A stretch of DNA of 64,000 bases. It comes from Burkholderia sp. WSM2232. GTDB taxonomy: Bacteria; Pseudomonadota; Gammaproteobacteria; Burkholderiales; Burkholderiaceae. Positions 17,685 to 27,820 of this stretch are shown in pieces. The stretch's first letter is position 1. Each line of letters opens with the position of its first letter. The position numbers were made by a program, and so were the translations under genes. The notes beneath the pieces were generated by a model. That model made no database searches, had not been told where the DNA came from, and saw only the letters and a program-made list of their open reading frames with translations. The stretch is from the NCBI RefSeq assembly GCF_000472545.1, contig NZ_AWZV01000011.1, positions 124,001-188,000 on the forward strand. Direction: 5' to 3'.

Positions 17685-18944
17685 ATGGCCTTACCTTCCA
17701 CCGCACACGCCGCCAGTCTCACGCCGCCCGACGAGCCGCGCCTCGCCCGGCGCGCGTGGCGATGGCTCGCCGTGCTGCTCGTGGTGGGCGGCCTTCACTG
17801 GCTCGCCGCGCAATGGGTCGAGCGTCACCGCGCAACACTGAATCCTTCGGATGACGAACATGTGCCCGTGCAGGTCGCCCTGCTCAAGCCGGAGCGCATC
17901 GAGCGCAATCCGGCGGCTGCGGCCGCGGCGCCCGCGCCGCAGCGCGCGCGCAAGGCCGTCGCCAGCAAATCGCACGAACATGTGCTGAGCGCATTGCAAC
18001 CCGCAGAGCAGGCGGCGGTGCCAGCGTCGAATCCGGCATCGGAGGCCACGGCAAGCGTGCCCGCCGCAAACGCAGTGCCCGCCGGTGCCGCAAGCGGCGC
18101 ATCGGCCAATGCCACGGGCAGCGCAACTGGCAACGCAACCGCCAACGCGCCGCAAGCCGCCTCGGGCGTCAAATTCTCCGTCCCACCGTCCGGCGACCTC
18201 CAGTACGACACCTTTTACAACGGAGTACGCAACCAGCCCGGCACGATTCACTGGACCAGCAGCGCCGAGAGCTACGAAATGGTGGTTTCGGTGCCCTTAC
18301 CTTTCGTGGGCACCTTCGTCTATTCGAGCCACGGCCGTATTGACGCATTCGGCCTCGCGCCAGAGCAATACGTGGAAAAACGCGGCCATCGCGCCGAAGA
18401 CGTGTCCATCTTCAACCGCACCGACCGCAAGATCGCCTTTACGCGCACGCCCAACACGCTGCAGTTGCCCGACGGCGCGCAGGACCGCTTCAGCATGGTG
18501 ATGCAACTGGCAAGCCTCGTGCGCGGCGATCCCGACGCGTACAAGCCTGGCGTCACCCGGCAGTTCTTTGTCGTGGATAGCGACAGCGGCGAAAACTGGC
18601 CCGTCGAGACCATTGGCGACGAAACCATCCGCACCGCGCAGGGCTACGTCCAGACGCGCCATTTCAAACGCCTGCCGCGCCGCGAGGGCGACCGGCGCCG
18701 CATCGACGTATGGCTCGCGCCTTCGCTCGGCTGGCTGCCCGCGCGCCTTGTGCAGACGGAGCCGAACGGCACGGAGTTCGAGCTCGTGTGGCGCGGCAAG
18801 CTGAATACCGAAAACGGTGCAAGCGCCGATGCGCCAGCGGCTTCGCCAAATGGCTCCGCAACTGCTTCTTCCAGTACCGCGCCGGGCGAAGAGGTCAGTC
18901 CTGCCGATACTCCGGGCGACACCTCTGGCAACATCAAGCCGTAA
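17685..18944 (+). CDS. DUF3108 domain protein, membrane-anchored
   Basis: This is a 419-residue protein with one membrane helix near the N terminus (about 27-45, WLAVLLVVGGLHWLAAQW), a long Ala/Pro/Ser/Asn-rich linker (about 75-160), and a DUF3108 domain (about 165-375). The domain contains GDLQYDTFYNGVRNQPGTI, AFGLAPEQYVEKRG and the late RRIDVWLAPSLGWLPARLVQTEPNGTEFELV motif. A second low-complexity tail follows. DUF3108 proteins are periplasmic beta-rich proteins of unknown role, possibly lipid or polysaccharide binding. It starts 42 bases after the IclR gene. Confidence 0.85.
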   Translation: MALPSTAHAASLTPPDEPRLARRAWRWLAVLLVVGGLHWLAAQWVERHRATLNPSDDEHVPVQVALLKPERIERNPAAAAAAPAPQRARKAVASKSHEHVLSALQPAEQAAVPASNPASEATASVPAANAVPAGAASGASANATGSATGNATANAPQAASGVKFSVPPSGDLQYDTFYNGVRNQPGTIHWTSSAESYEMVVSVPLPFVGTFVYSSHGRIDAFGLAPEQYVEKRGHRAEDVSIFNRTDRKIAFTRTPNTLQLPDGAQDRFSMVMQLASLVRGDPDAYKPGVTRQFFVVDSDSGENWPVETIGDETIRTAQGYVQTRHFKRLPRREGDRRRIDVWLAPSLGWLPARLVQTEPNGTEFELVWRGKLNTENGASADAPAASPNGSATASSSTAPGEEVSPADTPGDTSGNIKP

Positions 18945-19146
18945 CGCCGGGCGAGACCGGCAAAGCGAAGCCAGAAAACGCAAGCTTTGCACCCGAATGG
19001 TGCCTCGCATATTCTTCGAAACTTCCTTCCCTGTGCCGACTCTGCATCATCTGATGCAACCGTTGCGCGAGCCGCCCTGCGCATGAATGGCAGGCGGCGA
19101 CGTGTGCGGACGGATTCCTCCCTGCGTTCCCCTTGAAGGAGCTTGC

Positions 19147-19935
19147 ATGCAAGTGAACATCAACGGTATCGAAACGCGCTACGTGCTGAGCAACGAAGGC
19201 GGCGGCCCGTGGCTCACGTTCATTCACCAGTTGGGCGGCGACCTGGCGGTGTGGGACCAGCTCGCCGGCTATTTCCGCGACGACTACACGGTGCTGCGCT
19301 ACGACGTGCGCGGCCACGGCGCGACAGCCGCGTCGCCGGCGCCGTTCACGATTGCCGATCTGGCCGGCGACCTTGCCGCCTTGCTCGATGCACTGGGCGC
19401 GCCGGCCACGCACCTCGTGGGCATGTCGATGGGCGGCATGATCGCGCAGCAGTTCGCGCTGGATCACCCTTCGCGCGTGAACACGCTCACCATTGCGGAC
19501 AGCACCGCGGCCAGCTTGCCGGAGGCCCGCGCGACGTGGGACCAACGCGCCGCGGCGGCGCGCCGGGACGGCATGGAGCCGCTCGTTCCCGCCACGCTCG
19601 AGCGCTGGCTGACGCCCGATTTCCGCGCCGCGCACCCCGAGGCCGTCGAGCCGATACGCGAGGCGCTCAGCCGAACGTTGCCCGAAGGCTACGCCAAGGC
19701 GTGCGAAGCGCTGCGCGATTTCGACGTACGCAGTAAGCTGGCAGACATTCGCTGCGCAACTCTGGTGGTGGCGGGGCGCCATGATACGGGCACGCCGCCT
19801 GCTGCTAGTCAGGCAATAGCAGATGCCATTCGAGGCGCGCAGTTCGAATTGCTCGACGCAGCTCATCTTGCGCCTGTCGAGCAGTCCCAACGGTTTGCCG
19901 CACTGCTTGAAACGTTTCTTGAAAGGCCGGTCTAA
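19147..19935 (+). CDS. alpha/beta hydrolase (3-oxoadipate enol-lactonase-like)
   Basis: This is a 262-residue cytoplasmic hydrolase. It shows DVRGHGATAAS, the nucleophile elbow GMSMGG (Ser about 99), an acid in VAGRHDTGTPP and a His in DAAHLAPVEQ, the layout of PcaD. PcaD is the closest familiar family member, but no other protocatechuate gene is nearby, so a 3-oxoadipate pathway role is unproven. The ATG is chosen over an upstream in-frame start because a GAAGGA sequence lies nine bases before it and the protein then starts with MQVNINGIETRY. Confidence 0.82.
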   Translation: MQVNINGIETRYVLSNEGGGPWLTFIHQLGGDLAVWDQLAGYFRDDYTVLRYDVRGHGATAASPAPFTIADLAGDLAALLDALGAPATHLVGMSMGGMIAQQFALDHPSRVNTLTIADSTAASLPEARATWDQRAAAARRDGMEPLVPATLERWLTPDFRAAHPEAVEPIREALSRTLPEGYAKACEALRDFDVRSKLADIRCATLVVAGRHDTGTPPAASQAIADAIRGAQFELLDAAHLAPVEQSQRFAALLETFLERPV

Positions 19936-20053
19936 CCGGTAGGTTCGGAACTTTTACAAGCGTCACCCCGGACCCACCCCTTGAATTCCAAACCATAAGC
20001 TCCAAGTAAGGCGCAGGAACGGCCAGGAGCCAACGGAAATAAGGAGTGTCGCC

Positions 20054-20311
20054 ATGCAAATGATCTACAACAGCCCCAACTATTGTGTCGTCGAGTTTCC
20101 GCCGCAGGAAGGTCCGCTGGCCATGAAGTCGGGTGGCTACGAGATCGTCGACAAGAACATGCAGCGCGAAATTTACATCGACGGTGCAATGGCGGCACGC
20201 TTTCGCGAGAATGTGCAGAAACTGATCGAAGAAGAACCGTCGCTCGACGAAGTGGACGAATTCCTCGGCCAGTTCGACAGTCTCATGCATCAACCGGTCA
20301 TTCTTCACTGA
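20054..20311 (+). CDS. DUF3567 domain protein
   Basis: This is an 85-residue soluble acidic protein (MQMIYNSPNYCVVEF, then GGYEIVDKNMQREIYIDGAMAARFRENVQKLI, and an acidic EEEPSLDEVDEFLGQF). It matches the DUF3567 family, a short protein found across the Burkholderiales with no known function. A strong terminator follows about 115 bases later, so it is probably monocistronic. Confidence 0.85.
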   Translation: MQMIYNSPNYCVVEFPPQEGPLAMKSGGYEIVDKNMQREIYIDGAMAARFRENVQKLIEEEPSLDEVDEFLGQFDSLMHQPVILH

Positions 20312-20425
20312 ACGCCTCGCGCGTCGTTTTTCGACGTTTGGAGCTTTTCAACGTTTTTGGCGACATCTACCGACCGCGCCGTCCGGCTTTGCCGGCGGTC
20401 TTGATCAGGCGGTCGACCTGAGTGG

Positions 20426-20465
20426 AAACGGTTCAGCGGGCCCCGCGCGCTGGACCGTTTTCTTT
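20426..20465 (+). terminator. Rho-independent terminator after the DUF3567 gene
   Basis: A 13-base stem (AAACGGTTCAGCG pairing with CGCTGGACCGTTT, one G-U pair) closes on a GC loop and runs into TTTTCTTTT. It sits in the 311-base gap 20312-20622; the rest of the gap holds a TACAAT (20577-20582) that may be the metH -10 box. No gene is seen there. Confidence 0.85.
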
Positions 20466-20622
20466 TACAGGCTGCGGTTAGCCTTTCGCAGCGCATACCG
20501 GCCTGTACGATCCGCATACGATTTGCGCGCTTTTTGCCTCCCGCCGCCGCGTCCGGCGCAATAAGCCGGCTGCGGCTACAATGACAGGTTCCCGAAAAAG
20601 CCGGCCCAAGCCCTCGTCCGCC

Positions 20623-21693
20623 ATGAACCAGCCTGCCCAAACCGTCAAGTCAATCCGTCCCCAACCCGAGTACACGCGCGGCGCGGCGCTGCCCGCGCTC
20701 CTCAAGTCGCGCATCCTGATTCTGGACGGCGCAATGGGCACGATGATCCAGCGCTACAAGCTCGACGAAGCGCGCTATCGCGGCGAGCGTTTCAAGGACT
20801 ACGGGCGCGACATCAAGGGCAATAACGAACTGCTGTCCATCACGCAGCCGCAGATCATCAGCGAGATTCACGAGCAGTATCTCGCCGCGGGCGCGGACAT
20901 TATCGAAACGAATACGTTCGGCGCGACCACGGTCGCGCAGGCGGACTACGGCATGGAAGCGCTGGCCGTGGAAATGAACCTCGAGTCGGCGAAACTCGCG
21001 CGCGCCGCGTGCGACAAGTTCTCGACACCGGACAAGCCGCGCTTCGTCGCCGGCGCGATCGGACCGACGCCGAAAACCGCGAGCATTTCGCCTGACGTGA
21101 ACGACCCCGGCGCGCGCAATGTGACGTTCGACGAATTGCATGCCGCTTACTACGAGCAGGCGAAGGCGCTGCTCGACGGCGGCGCCGACCTGTTCCTCGT
21201 CGAAACCATTTTCGACACGCTCAATGCAAAAGCCGCGCTGTTCGCACTCGACGAACTGTTCGAAAACACCGGCGAGCGCCTGCCGATCATGATCTCGGGC
21301 ACCGTCACCGACGCCTCCGGGCGCATTCTGTCGGGGCAAACCGTCGAGGCTTTCTGGAACTCGCTGCGTCACGCGAAGCCGCTTACGTTCGGTTTGAACT
21401 GCGCGCTCGGTGCGGCGCTGATGCGCCCGTACATCGCCGAGCTGGCCAAGCTCTGCGACACTTATGTGTCGTGCTATCCGAACGCAGGCTTGCCGAACCC
21501 GATGAGCGACACCGGCTTCGACGAACTGCCGGCCGACACCTCCGGTCTGCTGAAGGAATTTGCCGAGGCAGGTCTCGTGAACATTGCCGGCGGCTGCTGC
21601 GGCACGACGCCTGAGCACATTGCGGCGATAGCCAAAGCGCTTGCCGAAGTGAAGCCGCGCAAGTGGCCGACCCAGTATCGCGACGCCGCTTAA
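20623..21693 (+). CDS. metH: methionine synthase, homocysteine-binding module (MetH part 1)
   Basis: This is the homocysteine S-methyltransferase barrel of cobalamin-dependent methionine synthase as a separate 356-residue protein. It has [17 protein letters not shown] at the start and the zinc ligands Cys in FGLNCALGA and the CC pair in [11 protein letters not shown]. The start [10 protein letters not shown] is chosen; a frame start 14 codons earlier is possible. E. coli MetH is one chain of about 1,227 residues; this protein plus the next one adds up to 1,261, and the break falls in the linker between the homocysteine and folate modules. It is therefore a clean two-gene split, which I know from other Burkholderia, not a frameshift. 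Confidence 0.92.
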   Translation: MNQPAQTVKSIRPQPEYTRGAALPALLKSRILILDGAMGTMIQRYKLDEARYRGERFKDYGRDIKGNNELLSITQPQIISEIHEQYLAAGADIIETNTFGATTVAQADYGMEALAVEMNLESAKLARAACDKFSTPDKPRFVAGAIGPTPKTASISPDVNDPGARNVTFDELHAAYYEQAKALLDGGADLFLVETIFDTLNAKAALFALDELFENTGERLPIMISGTVTDASGRILSGQTVEAFWNSLRHAKPLTFGLNCALGAALMRPYIAELAKLCDTYVSCYPNAGLPNPMSDTGFDELPADTSGLLKEFAEAGLVNIAGGCCGTTPEHIAAIAKALAEVKPRKWPTQYRDAA

Positions 21694-21779
21694 CGCGCCG
21701 TCGACACGAGACGCCGGTTCGCGCACATCCGCAGCAACCCGGCCGCATCTAACGCACGCCATCGACTCGCACATACGCC

Positions 21780-24497
21780 ATGACCGATCACACCATGCGC
21801 CTTGCCGGCCTCGAGCCGTTTAACGTCACGTCCGGGACGCTCTTCATCAACGTTGGCGAACGCACCAACGTGACCGGCTCGAAAGCGTTCGCGCGAATGA
21901 TCCTGAACGACCAGTTCGACGAGGCTATCGCGGTTGCGCGTCAGCAGGTCGAAAACGGCGCGCAGGTAATCGACGTGAACATGGACGAAGCGATGCTCGA
22001 CTCGAAGGCGGCCATGGTGCGCTTTCTGAACCTGATCGCGTCGGAGCCCGACATTGCGCGCGTGCCGATCATGATCGACTCGTCGAAGTGGGAAGTGATC
22101 GAAGCGGGCCTGAAATGCGTGCAGGGCAAGGCAATCGTCAACTCCATCTCGCTGAAGGAAGGCGAAGAAGCATTCCGCCACCACGCCAAAATGATTCGCC
22201 GCTACGGCGCGGCTGCCGTGGTAATGGCCTTCGACGAGCAAGGCCAGGCGGACACGTTCGAGCGCAAGACGCAGATCTGCAAACGCTCGTACGACTTTCT
22301 CGTGAATGAAGTCGGCTTTCCGCCAGAAGACATCATTTTCGATCCCAACATCTTTGCGATCGCCACCGGCATCGAGGAACACAACAACTACGCGGTTGAC
22401 TTCATCAACGCGACGCGCTGGATCAAACAGAATCTGCCGTATGCAAAGGTGAGCGGCGGTGTGTCGAACGTGTCGTTCTCGTTCCGCGGCAACGACCCGG
22501 TGCGCGAGGCGATTCACACCGTGTTCCTGTATCACGCCATTCAGGCCGGCATGGACATGGGCATCGTCAACGCGGGCCAGCTCGGCGTATATGCGGATCT
22601 CGACCCGGAATTGCGCGAACTGGTCGAAGACGTCGTGCTGAACCGCCGCCCGGACGGCACGGACCGTCTGCTGGAAATGGCCGATAAATTCAAAACCGGC
22701 GCGGCGAAGAAGGAAGAGAACCTCGAGTGGCGCAACCAGCCGGTCGAGAAACGCCTGTCGCATGCACTCGTGCACGGCATTACGAACTTCATCGTCGAAG
22801 ATACCGAGGAAGTGCGCGCAAAAATCGCCGCGCAAGGCGGGCGCCCGATCAACGTGATCGAGGGTCCGCTGATGGACGGCATGAACATCGTCGGCGACCT
22901 GTTCGGCCAGGGCAAGATGTTCCTGCCGCAAGTCGTGAAGTCCGCGCGCGTGATGAAGCAGGCGGTCGCGCATCTGATTCCGTTCATCGAAGAAGAAAAG
23001 AAGCAGCTCGCGGCGGCGGGCGGCGACGTGCGCGCGAAGGGCAAGATCGTCATTGCGACGGTGAAGGGTGACGTGCACGACATCGGCAAGAACATCGTTT
23101 CGGTCGTGCTTCAGTGCAATAACTTCGAAGTGGTCAACATGGGCGTGATGGTCCCGTGCAACGACATTCTTGCGAAGGCGAAAGTGGAAGGCGCGGACAT
23201 CATCGGGCTCTCGGGGCTGATTACGCCGAGCCTCGAAGAAATGGCCTACGTGGCCTCGGAAATGCAACGCGACGACTACTTCCGCGTGAAGAAGATTCCG
23301 CTGCTGATCGGCGGCGCGACCACCTCGCGCGTGCATACGGCCGTGAAGATCGCGCCGCATTACGAAGGGCCGGTGGTGTATGTGCCGGACGCGTCGCGCT
23401 CGGTGTCGGTCGCCTCCAGCCTGCTGTCCGACGAAGGCGCAACGAAGTACCTGGACGAACTCAAGGCCGACTACGACCGCATTCGGGCTCAGCACGCCAA
23501 CAAGAAAGCGGTGCCGATGGTCACGCTCGCCGAAGCCCGCGCGAACAAAACGCCGGTCGACTGGAAGAACTATCAGCCGGTCAAGCCGAAGTTCATCGGC
23601 CGCCGCGTGTTCAAGAACTTCGACCTGAACGAACTCGCAAACTACATCGACTGGGGGCCGTTCTTCCAGACCTGGGATCTGGCCGGCCCGTATCCCGCCA
23701 TTCTGAACGACGAGATCGTCGGCGAATCGGCGCGGCGTGTGTTCTCGGACGGCAAATCGATGCTGGCCCGCCTGATTCAGGGCCGCTGGCTGCAGGCTAA
23801 CGGCGTGCTCGCGCTGCTGCCGGCCAACACTGTCAACGACGACGACATCGAAATCTACACCGACGAAACGCGCAGCGAAGTGGCGCTGACGTGGCGCAAC
23901 CTGCGTCAGCAAAGCGTGCGTCCGGTGGTGGACGGCGTAATGCGGCCGAACCGCTCGCTCGCCGACTTCATTGCGCCGAAGGAGTCGGGAGTGGCCGACT
24001 ACATCGGCATGTTCGCGGTCACCGCGGGCCTTGGCGTCGACGTGAAGGAAAAGCAGTTCGAAAAGGATCACGACGACTACAGCGCAATCATGCTGAAGGC
24101 GCTCGCAGACCGCTTCGCCGAAGCCTTCGCCGAAGCGCTGCATGCGCGCGTGCGGCGCGACCTGTGGGGCTATGCGAACGCCGAGAGTCTCAGCAACGAC
24201 GAACTCATCGCCGAGAAGTATCGCGGCATTCGGCCCGCGCCGGGGTATCCGGCGTGTCCGGACCACCTCGTGAAGCGCGACATGTTCGAGGTGCTGCAAG
24301 CGGGCGAGATCGGCATGAGCGTGACTGAGTCGCTCGCCATGCTGCCGGCCGCAAGCGTCTCCGGCTTCTATCTGGCGCATCCGGACAGCACGTATTTCTC
24401 GGTGGGCAAGATCGGTCAGGACCAGTTGGAAGACTACGCGCAGCGTATGTCGCTCTCGAAGGCGGACGCCGAGCGCGCACTGGCGCCGTTGCTGTAA
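21780..24497 (+). CDS. metH: methionine synthase, folate/cobalamin/activation modules (MetH part 2)
   Basis: This 905-residue protein completes MetH. The pterin-binding barrel comes first ([35 protein letters not shown]). A four-helix cap follows and the cobalamin domain carries DVHDIGKNI, whose His is the lower axial cobalt ligand. The C-terminal S-adenosylmethionine activation domain ends with the [18 protein letters not shown] and [21 protein letters not shown] motifs. The methyl group passes from methyltetrahydrofolate to cobalamin and then to homocysteine held by the part-1 protein, so the two must form a complex. The gap to part 1 is 86 bases and no clear Shine-Dalgarno precedes this start. 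Confidence 0.95.
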   Translation: MTDHTMRLAGLEPFNVTSGTLFINVGERTNVTGSKAFARMILNDQFDEAIAVARQQVENGAQVIDVNMDEAMLDSKAAMVRFLNLIASEPDIARVPIMIDSSKWEVIEAGLKCVQGKAIVNSISLKEGEEAFRHHAKMIRRYGAAAVVMAFDEQGQADTFERKTQICKRSYDFLVNEVGFPPEDIIFDPNIFAIATGIEEHNNYAVDFINATRWIKQNLPYAKVSGGVSNVSFSFRGNDPVREAIHTVFLYHAIQAGMDMGIVNAGQLGVYADLDPELRELVEDVVLNRRPDGTDRLLEMADKFKTGAAKKEENLEWRNQPVEKRLSHALVHGITNFIVEDTEEVRAKIAAQGGRPINVIEGPLMDGMNIVGDLFGQGKMFLPQVVKSARVMKQAVAHLIPFIEEEKKQLAAAGGDVRAKGKIVIATVKGDVHDIGKNIVSVVLQCNNFEVVNMGVMVPCNDILAKAKVEGADIIGLSGLITPSLEEMAYVASEMQRDDYFRVKKIPLLIGGATTSRVHTAVKIAPHYEGPVVYVPDASRSVSVASSLLSDEGATKYLDELKADYDRIRAQHANKKAVPMVTLAEARANKTPVDWKNYQPVKPKFIGRRVFKNFDLNELANYIDWGPFFQTWDLAGPYPAILNDEIVGESARRVFSDGKSMLARLIQGRWLQANGVLALLPANTVNDDDIEIYTDETRSEVALTWRNLRQQSVRPVVDGVMRPNRSLADFIAPKESGVADYIGMFAVTAGLGVDVKEKQFEKDHDDYSAIMLKALADRFAEAFAEALHARVRRDLWGYANAESLSNDELIAEKYRGIRPAPGYPACPDHLVKRDMFEVLQAGEIGMSVTESLAMLPAASVSGFYLAHPDSTYFSVGKIGQDQLEDYAQRMSLSKADAERALAPLL

Positions 24498-24687
24498 GCA
24501 CACGATGCAAGCCGGCGTCAGCGTACGCGATGAACCGTGTGGCGGGGAACGCACTATATCGGGCGAGAAAGACTGAATATTTGCGGCAACGTAATTTTCG
24601 GCTTTGTAGACTGAGACCGCCTGACCCGCCAGACGCGAGCACAACGCGTCGGCTCATCGACTTGCAACCGTCAACGGAGAAAATCAT

Positions 24688-24894
24688 ATGAAGAAGCTGA
24701 CGCTGGTATTGACTGCTGTTTCGCTTGCCCTGGGCGCCTCGGCGACGCTCGCACAGACCGCCGCTCCGGCCGGCTCGAGTTCGGTCAGTTCGTACTCGCC
24801 GCCCACCACGAAACACGTCAAGAAACCCAAGAAGCAGAAAATGAAGAAGGGTGCGTCTGCTCCCGCAGTCGCTCCGGAAGCCGCCAGCCAGTAA
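24688..24894 (+). CDS. small exported lysine-rich protein
   Basis: This is a 68-residue precursor with a signal peptide (MKKLTLVLTAVSLALGASATLAQ, cleavage likely after TLA) and a mature part of about 45 residues. The mature part has a Ser/Pro segment and a strongly basic core (KHVKKPKKQKMKKG), then an Ala-rich end. A GGAG sequence lies ten bases before the ATG and a textbook terminator follows, so this is a real single-gene unit. It is of no recognised family. A basic periplasmic peptide could bind polyanions (LPS, nucleic acid), but that is speculation. Confidence 0.8.
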   Translation: MKKLTLVLTAVSLALGASATLAQTAAPAGSSSVSSYSPPTTKHVKKPKKQKMKKGASAPAVAPEAASQ

Positions 24895-24935
24895 GCGCCG
24901 AGGCGCGCAAGCCGTTTTCCGGCTGGTAAAAAAAG

Positions 24936-24959
24936 AGCCCGCTTCAAGCGGGCTTTTTT
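24936..24959 (+). terminator. Rho-independent terminator
   Basis: The stem AGCCCGCTT/AAGCGGGCT has almost no loop and is followed by TTTTTT. It ends the small basic protein gene; an A-run before the stem lets it work on the other strand too, for the converging DUF1840 gene. Confidence 0.92.
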
Positions 24960-25147
24960 GGTGGCGCATTCTCAATGCGCCGCTCGCCGCCAGGCCGCGG
25001 CCAGTGCTCTCCGCGCGTTGGGCGGGCGCGTTGGGCGCATCGAAGGCGTTGAAGACGTTGGGCATGTTCAGCGCTTTCGTCGCCCCCGTCGCTTCATTCA
25101 TTTCCAGCGCGACCGTTGCGCGCTCCCCCCTCGCTGCCGAGCCCCGA

Positions 25148-25474
25148 CTACAGGCCCCACACGATATCCGCGTTCTCTTTTTGCGCGGCGCGCAGCATAT
25201 CGAGGAACGGATAGGCCCGCTGCGCGAGTCCCGGCGGAATCTCGTGATGTTCGTGGCCCTCTTCGCCCTCGTGGAAATGGCCGTCGTGTTCGGCGCGTTC
25301 CTGCTTGTCGGCGGTGATGGCCGCTTCGAGTTTGGCGATGGCGTCCGCGAGTTCGTCGTGCGTAATCACGCCGCGTTCACCAAGGCGCTTGCCGACAATG
25401 CCCACCAGATACTGCGCCAGGTTTTCCAGCATCATCACGTCCGGGCAGGCGCGGCACTTGAAAGTAATCAGCAT
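25148..25474 (-). CDS. DUF1840 domain protein
   Basis: This is a 108-residue soluble protein beginning MLITFKCRACPDVMMLENLAQYL, which is the signature of DUF1840. Two Cys (CRAC) near the start and a His/Glu-rich middle (HDGHFHEGEEGHEHHE) suggest metal binding. The function is unknown. The family sequence begins at this Met, so the 32 upstream in-frame residues are discarded. The stop faces the terminator at 24936-24959. Confidence 0.87.
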   Translation of the reverse strand: MLITFKCRACPDVMMLENLAQYLVGIVGKRLGERGVITHDELADAIAKLEAAITADKQERAEHDGHFHEGEEGHEHHEIPPGLAQRAYPFLDMLRAAQKENADIVWGL

Positions 25475-25938
25475 GACTATTCCCTTTTTCGTTATGTTGG
25501 CTTCACGTGCGGTCGGCGCAGAAGGCCGCCTGCGCGCGCTCCCATGCACTTGCATCGGCCGCGCGGGCAAACGCGGCGGCCACGGCCGTTGCCGGGCATC
25601 TCATTGAACATATTAGCACCTGCTAAAATCCGGCTGAACGGAAAAGCACGCCGCATTGCATCGCGCGCGCCCAGGCTCAACCGGGCGCGGCCGGCCCGGC
25701 CGGTCGTGCCTGCATGCCCCGACGGGCATGCGTTTGCAGGCGGCCGAAGCGCACGCTGGTTGGGTTGCAGACAACGTGCCCGTCAGCGCGCCCGTCATGC
25801 CGATGCATCGTCATGCGTCGTCAAGGAGCGCGCCAGCCGGCGAGCGCCGCTTTCCACGCTTCTGCCGAATCGGCCGCCAACCAGGCGGCCGGCGCTTCCT
25901 CCGTATCACCGGATTGCCTCACTGGACTCGCAACAAGC
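25475..25938. promoter_or_regulatory. 464-base gap: structured leader upstream of argS
   Basis: There is no separate gene here. A dyad TTAGCA-CC-TGCTAA at 25613-25626 overlaps a TAAAAT -10-like box (25624-25629) pointing towards argS. Farther on, GCATGCCC (25712-25719) pairs with GGGCATGC (25724-25731) over eight bases with a four-base loop. The argS frame stays open back to 25714, but that part has no ArgS-like residues and the codon choice looks unselected. If the -10 box is used, argS carries a leader of about 300 bases. Confidence 0.35.
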
Positions 25939-27741
25939 ATGCTGCCCGCACATAAACATACTCTCGAAACACTGCTCGCCGACACGGTGAAGCAGGTCGC
26001 GCTCGCCACGCAAGGCGCGATCGAAGCTGCATTCGTGTCGCCCACCATCGCGCTGGAGCGCCCCAAGGTCGCCGCGCATGGCGACGTCGCCTGCAATGTG
26101 GCGATGCAACTCGCCAAGCCGCTGCGCGCGAACCCGCGCCAGTTGGCGCAGCAGATCGTCGATACGCTGCTCGCGCGGCCGCAGGCGCAAGGTCTGATCG
26201 AGTCCGCGGAAGTCGCGGGCCCCGGCTTCATCAATCTGCGTCTGGCCGCGGCGGCCAAGCAGGCGGTGGTCGCAGCCGTACTCGCGGAGAAAGACGCGTA
26301 TGGCCGCTCGCAACGCGACGCGGGCAAGCATGTTCTGATCGAATTCGTGTCGGCCAACCCCACGGGACCGCTGCATGTGGGCCACGGCCGCCAGGCCGCG
26401 CTCGGCGACGCGCTCTCGAACGTGCTCGCCTCGCAAGGCTGGGACGTGCATCGCGAGTTCTATTACAACGACGCGGGCGTGCAGATCGGCACTCTCGCGC
26501 TGTCCACCCAGGCGCGCGCGCGCGGCCTCGCGCCGGGCGACGCGGGCTGGCCGGCTTCGGCGTACAACGGCGAGTACATTGCAGACATCGCGAAAGACTA
26601 TCTGAACGGCGTCACGGTCTCCGCCAGCGACGGCGAGCCCGTCACAGGCGCGCGCGACGTCGAGAATCTCGAGGCGATCCGCCGCTTCGCAGTCGCCTAT
26701 CTGCGCCGCGAACAGGACATGGACCTGCAGGCGTTCGGCGTGAAGTTCGACCAGTACTACCTGGAGTCGTCGCTTTATACCGAAGGCCGCGTCGAGAAGA
26801 CGGTAGAGGCGCTCATCGCCGCCGGCAAGACCTACGAGCAGGAAGGCGCGCTCTGGCTGCGCACGACCGATGACGGGGACGACAAAGACCGCGTGATGCG
26901 CAAGAGCGACGGCACTTACACGTACTTCGTGCCGGACGTCGCGTATCACGTCGCCAAGTGGGAGCGCGGCTTCACCAAGGTCATCAACATCCAGGGCTCC
27001 GACCACCACGGCACGATCGCGCGCGTGCGCGCCGGCCTGCAAGGGCTCGGCATCGGCATTCCGAAGGGCTACCCCGACTACATCCTGCACAAGATGGTTA
27101 CGGTCATGCGCAACGGCGAAGAGGTGAAAATCTCCAAGCGCGCCGGCAGCTACGTGACGGTGCGCGACCTGATCGAATGGTCGGGCGGCGCGACGCCGGG
27201 CTCGGAAGCCGCCGTCGACCTGATCGACGAAGAGACAATCCGCCGCGGCCGCGACGCGGTGCGCTTCTTCCTGATCTCGCGCAAGGCCGACACCGAGTTC
27301 GTGTTCGATATTGACCTTGCGTTGAAGCAGAACGACGAGAACCCGGTGCACTACGTGCAATATGCGCACGCTCGCATCTGCTCGGTCATCGCCGAATGCA
27401 AGTCACGGTATGGAGCTGACTACGGGGCCGACGAAAGCGCGCTCGCCAGTGTCGACCTCGCGCCGCTCTCGAGCGAGCGCGCAATGGCGCTGCTGAACAA
27501 GCTGGCGGAATTTCCGGACATGCTGCAACACGCCGCCGACGAACTGGCACCGCACGCGGTCGCGTTCTACCTGCGCGACCTCGCCGGGGAATTCCACTCG
27601 TTCTACAATGACAAAGCCGAGCGCGTGCTCGTCGACGATGCGGCCGAGCGCAATGCACGCGTCGCGCTGCTCGCGGCCACGCGCCAGGTGCTCGCCAACG
27701 GCCTCGCGGTCATCGGCGTCTCCGCTCCCGTCAAGATGTAA
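25939..27741 (+). CDS. argS: arginine--tRNA ligase
   Basis: This class I aminoacyl-tRNA synthetase has 600 residues. The Arg-tRNA-synthetase N-terminal (additional tRNA-binding) domain occupies about 1-110. The HIGH motif appears as HVGH (146-149 in [15 protein letters not shown]), the KMSKS equivalent as [14 protein letters not shown], and the C-terminal DALR anticodon-binding domain begins at [10 protein letters not shown]. The start is [18 protein letters not shown]-domain gene follows after 79 bases, then dsbA; the order argS-SPOR-dsbA is one I recognise from other Burkholderia. Confidence 0.95.
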   Translation: MLPAHKHTLETLLADTVKQVALATQGAIEAAFVSPTIALERPKVAAHGDVACNVAMQLAKPLRANPRQLAQQIVDTLLARPQAQGLIESAEVAGPGFINLRLAAAAKQAVVAAVLAEKDAYGRSQRDAGKHVLIEFVSANPTGPLHVGHGRQAALGDALSNVLASQGWDVHREFYYNDAGVQIGTLALSTQARARGLAPGDAGWPASAYNGEYIADIAKDYLNGVTVSASDGEPVTGARDVENLEAIRRFAVAYLRREQDMDLQAFGVKFDQYYLESSLYTEGRVEKTVEALIAAGKTYEQEGALWLRTTDDGDDKDRVMRKSDGTYTYFVPDVAYHVAKWERGFTKVINIQGSDHHGTIARVRAGLQGLGIGIPKGYPDYILHKMVTVMRNGEEVKISKRAGSYVTVRDLIEWSGGATPGSEAAVDLIDEETIRRGRDAVRFFLISRKADTEFVFDIDLALKQNDENPVHYVQYAHARICSVIAECKSRYGADYGADESALASVDLAPLSSERAMALLNKLAEFPDMLQHAADELAPHAVAFYLRDLAGEFHSFYNDKAERVLVDDAAERNARVALLAATRQVLANGLAVIGVSAPVKM

Positions 27742-27764
27742 GTCCTCCGGCGCAGCATGCATGC

Positions 27765-27787
27765 GGCCGTCGTTATAATCGACGGCC
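27765..27787 (+). promoter_or_regulatory. perfect hairpin enclosing a TATAAT box before the SPOR gene
   Basis: GGCCGTCG and CGACGGCC form an eight-base perfect inverted repeat with a seven-base loop, TTATAAT. The loop contains a consensus -10 hexamer (27774-27779) aimed at the SPOR gene 42 bases on. It may be a promoter with an operator-like dyad; there is no T-run to make it a terminator for argS. Confidence 0.4.
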
Positions 27788-27820
27788 CTTCCAGGATTCT
27801 TTTTGCAGGTGATTCATACG

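Noticed and set aside
21694..21779. Frameshift or decay in metH
   Set aside because: The split is at a domain border with a complete stop and start and all motifs intact on both sides.
21690..24644. 984-codon open frame on the minus strand opposite the second metH gene
   Set aside because: Its residues are dominated by Arg, His, Ala and Val, the usual mirror image of a GC-rich gene, with no known domain; the plus-strand frame is an intact MetH.
25714..25938. In-frame N-terminal extension of argS
   Set aside because: The family starts at [10 protein letters not shown]; the extra residues are Arg/Ala/Ser-rich and match no ArgS.
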